From Verrucomicrobiaceae bacterium (lineage in GTDB: Bacteria > Verrucomicrobiota > Verrucomicrobiia > Verrucomicrobiales > Verrucomicrobiaceae), in assembly GCA_947466075.1 (NCBI GenBank), contig CANIBP010000044.1:1-57383 (forward strand): a stretch of DNA of 57,383 nt, in the 5' to 3' direction. Below the pieces are notes generated by a model. The model saw only the letters and a program-made list of their open reading frames with translations, did no database searches and was not told where the DNA came from. A program made the translations under genes and the position numbers. Below, piece after piece: positions 29,641-36,745 of this stretch. Position 1 is the stretch's first letter. Every line of letters starts with the position of its first letter.

Positions 29641-30734
29641 TTCGTCACGGGGATGGCGCGGCGTGCGGGCGGTTCGTTGCTGGCGGGAGCTTTGCGGTTC
29701 CAGTCGATCTTGGCGGACTGGAACAAAGTACGCGTGGTGATGAGATCGACGGCGCGTTGCAGCACGGTGTCGGAGGGCTTCGGCGCATCCTCGGGCAGCG
29801 ATTGGCCGGCGGAGCGTTTGATATAGGAGTCGAGTTCGGGATTTTTATCGGCGACGAGGGCGGCTTCGTTGAAACGGGCACGGGGCTGGTCGGTGATGGT
29901 GCTTTTCACGCCTTTGTCATCGGTGGCTTCAAAGGCCTGGCGTTTGGTGGTGGTGAGGAGCGTGACGGGAAAGTCGGGCTGCAGGCCTTTTTTGAAGACG
30001 GAGCTATCATCGGCCAGCAGCACCTCGGCGCGGGCGAAACGTAGCGACCATTCGGCATCGACGGGCACCGTTTCATAACGCACGGCACCGCCGCGGGTCG
30101 CTGCGCCAATCAAGAGCGCCTGCTTCCGCTGCCGCAGCACGGCGGCGATGGTTTCGCCGAGATTGTTTGTCTCGTCATCGACGAGGACGAGCAGCGATTG
30201 CGACCATACGGGCTCTCGCGCATTCGTTTCGGTCTCGGCGGCGGTCTGGTTCATCTGCTTCATTTTGAAGAGCACCTCGTTCTTCAGCACAAACAGGCTC
30301 AGCATGTCGGCAGCGTCATCGAAATCACCGGGCGGGGCAGGGGAGCGCAGGTCGAGGATGAGATGCGCGGCCTTGGCCGCCACAAACGCCCGCAGGTGCT
30401 TCTCCATCTCCGCTGTTTCGCGTGCGGTGAATTCACGCGGGCGCAGATACGCGATCTGTGGCGTGATGAGTTCGCCCTGCACGCCGGTGAGCGCGCCAGA
30501 TTTGGCCTCGCTGGTGCGTGGCACGAGTTCGGCACCGAAGTCGAGTCGTTCGAGCAGACCGGCGAGTGCGGCGCGGTTCAAGACATCGAAGGTGAGATCG
30601 CTGCTGCGGATGTACTCCTTTTGCAGAAGGCGGAACGCCGTCTGAATGCCCGCCTGGCTGATGTCCTTCGGTTCCGTGGCGCTGGCAGCGCACACGGCGG
30701 TGGTGAAGGTCAGGATGAATGCGAGTCGTCTCAT
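29637..30734 (-). CDS. Secreted S41-peptidase-like protein, probably catalytically dead
   Basis: 365 aa with a signal peptide (M-R-R-L-A-F-I-L-T-F-T-T-A, cleavage near A-S-A). The central part follows the C-terminal-processing-protease (S41/tail-specific) fold: I-A-Y-L-R-P-R-E-F, L-I-L-D-L-R-S and L-L-V-L-V-D-D-E-T-N-N-L-G-E-T-I-A-A-V-L, then L-I-G-A-A-T-R-G-G. In active S41 enzymes the last two segments carry the catalytic Ser (S-A-S-A-S-E) and Lys (T-x-G-K). Here they read N-N-L-G-E and R-G-G, so both residues appear to be lost. No PDZ domain is obvious. The start at 30734 overlaps the thiD stop by 4 bp. Its role may be peptide binding rather than cleavage. Confidence 0.7.
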   Translation of the reverse strand: MRRLAFILTFTTAVCAASATEPKDISQAGIQTAFRLLQKEYIRSSDLTFDVLNRAALAGLLERLDFGAELVPRTSEAKSGALTGVQGELITPQIAYLRPREFTARETAEMEKHLRAFVAAKAAHLILDLRSPAPPGDFDDAADMLSLFVLKNEVLFKMKQMNQTAAETETNAREPVWSQSLLVLVDDETNNLGETIAAVLRQRKQALLIGAATRGGAVRYETVPVDAEWSLRFARAEVLLADDSSVFKKGLQPDFPVTLLTTTKRQAFEATDDKGVKSTITDQPRARFNEAALVADKNPELDSYIKRSAGQSLPEDAPKPSDTVLQRAVDLITTRTLFQSAKIDWNRKAPASNEPPARRAIPVTK

Positions 30735-31543
30735 GCGCCGGTCTGTTGCAGATGATTGAGAGCATGAACGCGGCCTGCGCCAGCACTTTGCCACATGAAA
30801 TGCTGCGCGATGGCCCGGCTGACGAATTGTTTCGCCTGCGCCACGGCTTCATTCAGCGCAAGACCATGCGCGAGGCCGGTGGCGATGGCGGCGGAGAAGG
30901 TGCAACCCGTGCCATGGGTGTGAACGCCCGCCGTTCGTGGTGTGGTGTGCCACGTGAGTTCACCCTGATGACAGAGCACGTCGGCGGCATCGCCCTGCAG
31001 GTGACCACCTTTGACGAGCACAGCTGTGCCAAAGCGAACACTCAAATCACGCGCGCATGCGTCCATGTCGTCGAGGCTGCTGACTTCACGATCCCACAGC
31101 ACGCTGGCTTCATCCATGTTCGGCGTGATGAGCGTGGCGAGCGGTAAGAGTTCGGTGATGAGGGTGCGCACAGCCTCGTCTTCGAGCAATTTGCCGCCGC
31201 TAGTGGCAACCATGACCGGATCGATCACGAGCGGGATGCGGCCATGGGCGCGCTTTTTCCATGTTTCAGCGACAGCATGCACCTGGGCGCTGCCACCGAG
31301 CATGCCGGTCTTAGCGGCGGCAATCGGGAAGCCGCCGAACAGCACGCGCATCTGATCTGCAATGAATTCGGCATCCAGCAATCGGACCTGCGAGACGATG
31401 CCGGGTGTTTCGGAGACGACGCTCGTCAGCGCATTCAAGGCGTAGCCGCCGAGGGCCGAAATGGCCTTCAAATCGGCCTGCACACCCGCCCCGCAGGAGG
31501 AATCGGAGCCTGCGATGGTGAGAACGACGGGAGGGCTGGGCAT
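30731..31543 (-). CDS. thiD: Hydroxymethylpyrimidine/phosphomethylpyrimidine kinase
   Basis: 270-aa ribokinase-family enzyme performing the two phosphorylations of HMP in thiamine synthesis. Typical motifs are V-L-T-I-A-G-S-D-S-S-C-G-A-G-V-Q-A-D near the start, A-L-T-S-V-V-S-E, and the C-terminal anion-hole/catalytic segment G-V-H-T-H-G-T-G-C-T-F-S-A-A-I-A. The start at 31543 aligns with ThiD N-termini; the upstream in-frame sequence to 31624 lacks family similarity. First gene of a three-gene minus-strand unit and divergent from apaG. Confidence 0.95.
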   Translation of the reverse strand: MPSPPVVLTIAGSDSSCGAGVQADLKAISALGGYALNALTSVVSETPGIVSQVRLLDAEFIADQMRVLFGGFPIAAAKTGMLGGSAQVHAVAETWKKRAHGRIPLVIDPVMVATSGGKLLEDEAVRTLITELLPLATLITPNMDEASVLWDREVSSLDDMDACARDLSVRFGTAVLVKGGHLQGDAADVLCHQGELTWHTTPRTAGVHTHGTGCTFSAAIATGLAHGLALNEAVAQAKQFVSRAIAQHFMWQSAGAGRVHALNHLQQTGA

Positions 31544-31626
31544 GGCGGGTTTGGCGATGGTATGAGCCGGGCAACGTTTTGCAAACCCCGGCTTGTAGCA
31601 ATCCGCGCATGAACTAAACTCCAACT

Positions 31627-32007
31627 ATGAATTTCGACACCCTGCCAGGACTCACGGTCACGGTGGATAGCATCGCCTACGATCCCACGCGGCCTGCGCC
31701 GCCGGACCGACCGCATCCATTTGTGTATCATCTTTCGATCCACAACGACTCCACCGACATCGTGCGCATCTTTGGTCGCAAGTGGATCGTGCGCGACACC
31801 GATGGTGATACGATGGTGGTGGAAGGTGACGGCGTCGTCGGTCAGTTCCCAAACCTCTCTCCGGGCGAAGCGTTCAGCTACAATTCGTATCATGTCATCA
31901 AGGCAGAGAGCACAGCGACAGGTTCGTTCTTCGGCACCACGCCCGATGGCCGACGTGTTTGCACACGCATTCCACCGTTCGAAATGCAGCCGCCACTGAT
32001 GGCGTGA
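31627..32007 (+). CDS. apaG: ApaG-family protein
   Basis: 126-aa protein matching the ApaG/DUF525 fold: V-T-V-D-S-I-A-Y near the start, F-V-Y-H-L-S-I-H-N-D-S, R-K-W-I-V-R-D-T-D-G-D-T, V-V-G-Q-F-P-N-L-S-P-G-E-A-F-S-Y-N-S and P-P-F-E-M at the end. ApaG has an Fn3-like fold and is linked to divalent-cation efflux phenotypes in Enterobacteria; the biochemical role is unclear. It stands alone between divergent thiD and a convergent SUMF1-type gene. Confidence 0.93.
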   Translation: MNFDTLPGLTVTVDSIAYDPTRPAPPDRPHPFVYHLSIHNDSTDIVRIFGRKWIVRDTDGDTMVVEGDGVVGQFPNLSPGEAFSYNSYHVIKAESTATGSFFGTTPDGRRVCTRIPPFEMQPPLMA

Positions 32008-32008
32008 G

Positions 32009-32767
32009 TTATTCCTTTTCGCACACAATGCGGAAGCCGACGCTGTCGAGATGGATGTCGTAAGGATCTGGTCCGCGGAATGATGCCATGAGGCGTTTCT
32101 CGCCACCGGTGCGGAAGGCGCCACCGCGCACGATGCGTAGCGTATTGCCTGGTGGATCATACCAGCCAGCAACCCACTCCCATACATTGCCGGCGAAATC
32201 GAACAGGCCGTTTGAATCGGCGGGATAGCTGCCGACAGGCGCGGTGTCGGCAAAGCCATCATCGATCTCCAGCCATTTAGCGTCGTAGCTGGCGCGGTAT
32301 TTTTTGCCGAAAGCCTCATCACAAAAATTGCCGACCTTGCTGGAGAGCGGCGCTGTGCCCCAGTGATAGATGCCGGTGCTCACAGGCTGCAGTTTCGGTG
32401 CTACATCGGTATTCTCCTTCAATCCAGCAAGCAGGCTCCATTCAGCATCGGTGAGTAGGCGATATTTGCGGCCTTCCTTTTTGCCCAGCCATTCGCAGAA
32501 GGCCTGTGCTTCGGTGAAACTGAGATTGATGGCTGGATGGTCAGGTGTTTGCAGAAAATCGGGCTTTTTCCAGTCGGTGTTCGTCGCGGTGGCGAAGGCT
32601 TGATAGTCCTTCACTCGTGTCTCATAGCGGCAGACCAGCGCATTGATGCTGGCGTTGCGCACAAACGGCATCTCAAGGCTGTTGGTGAACGCCGTTTCGA
32701 TTTTGGGCGACTGCGCGCTTGCGGTTAACGCGATGAGCAGAGCCAAGATGATGGGTGTGCGCTGCAT
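32009..32767 (-). CDS. Secreted SUMF1/formylglycine-generating-enzyme-like protein
   Basis: 252 aa with a signal peptide (M-Q-R-T-P-I-I-L-A-L-L-I-A-L-T-A-S-A). The rest is an FGE-sulfatase (SUMF1) domain: V-C-R-Y-E-T-R-V-K-D-Y, P-A-I-N-L-S-F-T-E-A-Q-A-F-C-E-W, Y-R-L-L-T-D-A-E-W, G-L-F-D-F-A-G-N-V-W-E-W-V and R-I-V-R-G-G-A-F. The two active-site cysteines of true FGE are not evident near the C-terminus, so it is more likely a carbohydrate- or protein-binding member than a sulfatase activator. It starts 2 bp after the upstream esterase stop, indicating co-transcription. Confidence 0.83.
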   Translation of the reverse strand: MQRTPIILALLIALTASAQSPKIETAFTNSLEMPFVRNASINALVCRYETRVKDYQAFATATNTDWKKPDFLQTPDHPAINLSFTEAQAFCEWLGKKEGRKYRLLTDAEWSLLAGLKENTDVAPKLQPVSTGIYHWGTAPLSSKVGNFCDEAFGKKYRASYDAKWLEIDDGFADTAPVGSYPADSNGLFDFAGNVWEWVAGWYDPPGNTLRIVRGGAFRTGGEKRLMASFRGPDPYDIHLDSVGFRIVCEKE

Positions 32768-32769
32768 GG

Positions 32770-34788
32770 CTATTTCTTGGCAGGCTCCGCTTTCCATTCC
32801 CACTGCTCACCGAAGAATCCGGCGTCGCTGATGCCACCGGGAGCTTGGCTGGTCTTGGGCTTGGTCAGGTCGATCACCGCCCAATCTGGCAGCTTGGCGA
32901 CTTGACGGGCGTTGTTGAGGTAATCGTATTCGCGGTAGGTGAAGCCGCTATTGATGACGACATACTTCGCGGGATTGAGCGGGTTCGGGTAGATCAACAC
33001 GGGTGCGTTGGTCGCAGCATCGTAGGTCTTGCCATTGGCGATGAGTTTGTCTTTCGACCACTGGATCGGCAGTTTATTGACGATCTTGGCGAGGATCGCG
33101 TTGCTCTGTGGATCGCCCCAGAGGACGAGGTTATTGGCCGCAATGTCTGCATCGCTGACGGCGGTGTCATCTTTGACTGGCGCATCGCCGCGGAACTGTC
33201 TGCGCCACTCAAACTGCGCACGTTCCAACTCCGATTTGGCCCAGGTATCGACCTTTTCGCTGAAGCCTGCCTTAGTAGGCTTCACGAACAGAAACTTGTC
33301 CATGAAAGCGTCGTCGATCGGGCCTTCGAGGCCATGCTTCTTCACCAGTTTGTCCGCATCCTCGATGCCGAGCGACTGTGACCACTTGCTGTCCTTGAGT
33401 TGGAAATGGACGAGCCAAGAGCGGTCGAGCTTGGGTCGCGTGACTTCGAGCACTTGGCCGTCGATGACCACCGTTGGCTTGTAGAGCAGCGACAGCGGGC
33501 AATGACCAGAAGGCATGTCGAGCGTGAAGGCGCTGATGTTTTGCAGCTTGATCGTCACCTCGGACATGCCGGTGATGCGGGCGTGGATGCGGCCGCGCAC
33601 CCAATGTTCTTCCAAAGCATCGACCGTGACCCAGAACATGTGGTTGTAGCGCAGGAACCACGTCGAGAGATGAATCTCCTTCGGCGCACGGTCACGGCCA
33701 ATGGCCGCGATGTCAGCAAGGCGGCGCTCGATTTCAATCAGTGAGTCAGGATGAATCTTATGCGCCGTCTGCGGGCCGATGATGTGGAGCAGATCGACGT
33801 TCTCGCCACGCAGTGCTTTCTCCATCATGTCGGCGGCCTGCTTCTGTTTGTCGATCTCACCGCTGTAGGCCACGGTGGGGCAGTTTTCGAGGTTCAGGGC
33901 GTTGTCGGTCGCGTTATACCAATGCCACAGCTTCTGCTGATACCACGGCGCACCACTCACGTCTTCGCTCTGGTAGCCGCCGAGAAATTCCGGAGTTTCG
34001 GAGAAGCCGGCACCTGGATTCGCGGCGCACCACTTGTCGGCATAGTTCACGGCGAACTGCCACGCAGCAGCACCGCCCATGCTGAAACCGCGCACGATCA
34101 CACGGTCTTCGTCGATGGCATAGAATTTGGAGGCGTGGTCGATGGCTTCGATCAAATCGATCTCACCCGCGAATTTGTTCGCGCAGCAGTAACGACCATA
34201 CGGATGCAGCACGAGCGCACCCTTCGGCGCGATCTGACCGACTTGTTTGCGGCGTTGATCGAGGAAGGCGAGTTCGCTCAGTGTTTCGCCACGTCCATGG
34301 CACCACGCATCGAGACGCACGGGCGCTCCGACATAACTTTCGGGAATGACCATGCCGTAGGGCTGCACCGAGCCGTCGATCTTTGAGCGATAGCCGCGCA
34401 CCACGAGGCCCTTCTGCTTCGTCCACGGTGATTGGCCGGCTTTGAACTGCTCTGCACGCTGCAAGCCTTCCACGATCAATTCATCCGCGCTTTTCAGTTC
34501 GGTGAGCTTGTGAACCTCGTTGTAACGCAGCGCCCAATCGACGGTCTTGTGGTAGATCTCGATGTCAGGCAGCAGATCGGCGAGCTGTGGGTTCTTCGCC
34601 TGCGCTTTAACGGCGTCATCAATCGCGGTGCGGAGTTTTTTCAAACCTTCCGTGAGGCGTGCATGATCCGCATCGGGAACGGCGACACCCGGAGGTGGCA
34701 CGGGACGCACGTCGGCGATTTGATTGTCCTTGGGGCCGTCGGCGAAGGCGGAACTGACGGCAACGAGAGTGAGGAAGAGGCGCTTCAT
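32770..34788 (-). CDS. Secreted prolyl-oligopeptidase/esterase-type alpha/beta-hydrolase
   Basis: 672 aa with a signal peptide (M-K-R-L-F-L-T-L-V-A-V-S-S-A-F-A). The hydrolase core has H-P-Y-G-R-Y near residue 195, the nucleophile in V-R-G-F-S-M-G-G-A-A-A-W near residue 235, an acid in Y-S-G-E-I-D and the probable His in T-A-H-K-I-H-P. A long C-terminal part (about 380-672) is beta-rich and without a familiar signature. Similar two-part proteins are common in PVC genomes and annotated as prolyl oligopeptidase family or poly(3-hydroxybutyrate)-depolymerase-like. The start at 34788 was picked for the signal peptide; the longer ORF to 35181 runs through the antisense of the next gene. Followed immediately by the SUMF1 gene. 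Confidence 0.83.
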   Translation of the reverse strand: MKRLFLTLVAVSSAFADGPKDNQIADVRPVPPPGVAVPDADHARLTEGLKKLRTAIDDAVKAQAKNPQLADLLPDIEIYHKTVDWALRYNEVHKLTELKSADELIVEGLQRAEQFKAGQSPWTKQKGLVVRGYRSKIDGSVQPYGMVIPESYVGAPVRLDAWCHGRGETLSELAFLDQRRKQVGQIAPKGALVLHPYGRYCCANKFAGEIDLIEAIDHASKFYAIDEDRVIVRGFSMGGAAAWQFAVNYADKWCAANPGAGFSETPEFLGGYQSEDVSGAPWYQQKLWHWYNATDNALNLENCPTVAYSGEIDKQKQAADMMEKALRGENVDLLHIIGPQTAHKIHPDSLIEIERRLADIAAIGRDRAPKEIHLSTWFLRYNHMFWVTVDALEEHWVRGRIHARITGMSEVTIKLQNISAFTLDMPSGHCPLSLLYKPTVVIDGQVLEVTRPKLDRSWLVHFQLKDSKWSQSLGIEDADKLVKKHGLEGPIDDAFMDKFLFVKPTKAGFSEKVDTWAKSELERAQFEWRRQFRGDAPVKDDTAVSDADIAANNLVLWGDPQSNAILAKIVNKLPIQWSKDKLIANGKTYDAATNAPVLIYPNPLNPAKYVVINSGFTYREYDYLNNARQVAKLPDWAVIDLTKPKTSQAPGGISDAGFFGEQWEWKAEPAKK

Positions 34789-34813
34789 GGCTGGAGAAGA
34801 AAGTGAGAGAGAA

Positions 34814-35416
34814 CTATTTCTTGCGGGAGGCTTTCGGTTTCGCGGCAGAGAGCAGCGGCACAGTGTGGATTTCCAAAGGAGCACTGGTGGCGCTGTCGAA
34901 TTCAGCGGCGGCTTCGAGGCCGATGCGGGCGATTTCTTCCGCCGTTTTGCACTTGTCATACGCGGCCTGCATCGCGCCGAGCGCGTAGTCGCGGCCCGAA
35001 CCTGCGGCCCAGAACTTGTGGAACTGCTGCGCGGAGCGATACGAGTAGATGGCGAAGATGCCATGTTCATTCGCGGCGAGGCCGTAGAACTGCGTGGTCT
35101 CGTATTCCTCGCCCTTGTCCGGCATGGCGGCCATGAAGTACTCGGCTTTGAGCCAGGCGTGGGCATGACGGAAGGTTTCAAAGATGGCTTCGCAAGAGGA
35201 GAAATTACGCGGACGCTCGGGATTGGCGAAGTAGCTGTTCATCACCACCAGACTCGCCGAGGTGCCGGTGAGTCCGATGTAGGTGTCGCCGATCTTGGTG
35301 ATCTTCGTCTTGTTCACGACGTGCTGGGCTTTCTGCCGCAGCGAGCCGAGACAACTGAGCGTGTCAGCGCCGACACAGGCGACGCCATTCTTCTGGGTAA
35401 CAACGATGGTGGACAT
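34814..35416 (-). CDS. HslV-like/proteasome-type Ntn hydrolase
   Basis: 200 aa. The N-terminus M-S-T-I-V-V-T-Q-K-N-G-V-A-C-V-G-A-D-T aligns with mature HslV (T-T-I-V-x-V-R-x-x-G), followed by V-V-N-K-T-K-I-T-K-I and G-L-T-G-T-S-A-S-L, the counterparts of the HslV K-V-R-x-L and G-F-A-G segments. After Met removal the nucleophile position would be Ser rather than Thr. The later G-S-G-R-D-Y-A-L-G-A-M-Q-A-A-Y matches the family's G-S-G-x-x-x-A-x-x-A helix. This makes it a proteasome-beta-fold peptidase, but HslU is not adjacent, so it may act without an ATPase or with one encoded elsewhere. A basic C-terminal tail (K-P-K-A-S-R-K-K) is unusual. Confidence 0.75.
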   Translation of the reverse strand: MSTIVVTQKNGVACVGADTLSCLGSLRQKAQHVVNKTKITKIGDTYIGLTGTSASLVVMNSYFANPERPRNFSSCEAIFETFRHAHAWLKAEYFMAAMPDKGEEYETTQFYGLAANEHGIFAIYSYRSAQQFHKFWAAGSGRDYALGAMQAAYDKCKTAEEIARIGLEAAAEFDSATSAPLEIHTVPLLSAAKPKASRKK

Positions 35417-35471
35417 GAGGCGTGATGTGTAGAGGGAGCGAGGGATTCCCGCAACCTGCAAACACCGGACC

Positions 35472-36692
35472 TCAAGGCAGGAACTGACCGCGCCGAATCT
35501 CGGAGCCTTTGAAAATGATGCGGAAGCGAAAGACCTTTTTCTTGCGGCAGTGAATCTGGCCGGTTTGCAGATCAAACCGGTCGGGGATTTCGATGAGGTG
35601 CAGATCGGCGGTCGCGTGGTAGCCGCGTTCGGAAAAAATGTCGATGAGCATCGCCAGCGCCTCGGTGTCATGGAAGAGCTTGTCCTCGGAATTGATGTCC
35701 GCGCGGCCGGAGATGGCATGGCGGACGATGATGGGCATCATCTTCTCCTCGATGAACTTCACGACGGCCTGCATGAGGTCCGGTTTCTCGACCTTGTAGG
35801 CATCCAGCCGGCGCACCAAGTCCTGTCGGGCATGACGAATGATCTCGCTGGCCAGCGGCAGATCGCGCAATTGGTCAAAGGTGCGCGGATCAAGCTCCAG
35901 CGAGCTTTGATACTCCAGCTCTTTGACAATGTTGTCCTGCACCAGTTCCAGCGGCGCCTGGGCATTGATGAAGTGGTAGTGGAAGATCGACTTGAGGGAG
36001 ACGAGTGCGTCATAGGTCTTCTCCTTGAAGACCTTGTAACGATTCCGCGCCAGCTTGGCATCGAAATCGGTGGCACGCTCCTCCCAAAGATCGCCAAGGC
36101 CCGAACTGCGCACCTCCGCATTATGCGCCAGGACTTCCTGTCCGCGTTTGAGCTGCCGTGCGATGCTTTCCGTCTCATCGACAAACAGCACCATGATGTG
36201 GAAGATCGGCTGCTTGAAATGCGCCGCCTCGGGTGTCTCTGAAAAATCGCGGCGCAGGCGGATCATCTCGTCGAACAGCATCTTCAAGCACTCCACCTGC
36301 ACCTTCGTGCGCGGGAAGCCGTCGAGGATCGCGCCGTTCTGCTGCTCGGGTTCGAGCAGCTTGCGGATCAGAATGCCCACCACCTCACGGTCACCCACCA
36401 TGCCGCCTTGAGACTTGAGTTTGCGTGCTTCCGGGCTGTCGAGCAGCGCACTCACCACGATCGGTTCCGCCGTGATGCCGCGCACTTCGCGAATGAAATC
36501 CGTGTTTGTGCCTTTGCCCGCACCCGGTGCACCGCCGAGCAGGATCAGCTCTTTGGGGAAGCGCAGCTTCTCACGGCCATAGTCCGCTTCGAGCTGCTTC
36601 CAGACATGGTTGAAGATGAGCTGGGCATCTTTGATTTCCAGGTCTGCTGGTGCGGCGGGTTTGGCAGGGATGTCGGTGGGGGCGGACGGCAT
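35472..36692 (-). CDS. Adenylate-kinase-like nucleoside monophosphate kinase with long C-terminal extension
   Basis: 406 aa. Residues about 30-260 resemble adenylate kinase: P-loop L-G-G-A-P-G-A-G-K-G-T near residue 53 and the D-G-F-P-R-T motif of the NMP-binding domain near residue 128. The segment with R-Q-L-K-R-G-Q-E replaces the usual lid motif. The C-terminal 150 residues are not part of AdK and contain L-E-Y-Q-S-S-L-E-L and a basic H-C-R-K-K-K-V-F-R-F-R region. Length is nearly twice that of classical Adk, so it is unlikely to be the housekeeping enzyme. The start at 36692 fits a Pro/Ala-rich N-terminus. The HslV-like gene follows 55 bp downstream. Confidence 0.78.
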   Translation of the reverse strand: MPSAPTDIPAKPAAPADLEIKDAQLIFNHVWKQLEADYGREKLRFPKELILLGGAPGAGKGTNTDFIREVRGITAEPIVVSALLDSPEARKLKSQGGMVGDREVVGILIRKLLEPEQQNGAILDGFPRTKVQVECLKMLFDEMIRLRRDFSETPEAAHFKQPIFHIMVLFVDETESIARQLKRGQEVLAHNAEVRSSGLGDLWEERATDFDAKLARNRYKVFKEKTYDALVSLKSIFHYHFINAQAPLELVQDNIVKELEYQSSLELDPRTFDQLRDLPLASEIIRHARQDLVRRLDAYKVEKPDLMQAVVKFIEEKMMPIIVRHAISGRADINSEDKLFHDTEALAMLIDIFSERGYHATADLHLIEIPDRFDLQTGQIHCRKKKVFRFRIIFKGSEIRRGQFLP

Positions 36693-36745
36693 GGATGGGC
36701 TTATCGGGATTCCCAAAGCCCTGTCAAACACGAGTCGCCTGCTTC

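Noticed and set aside
32009..32767. SUMF1 protein as the activating enzyme of the sulfatase at 48928
   Set aside because: It is exported, lacks evident active-site cysteines and lies 16 kb away; formylglycine formation would need a different enzyme.
34789..35181. Longer start for the esterase at 32770-34788
   Set aside because: The extra 131 residues run antisense through the HslV-like gene and a signal peptide starts at 34788.
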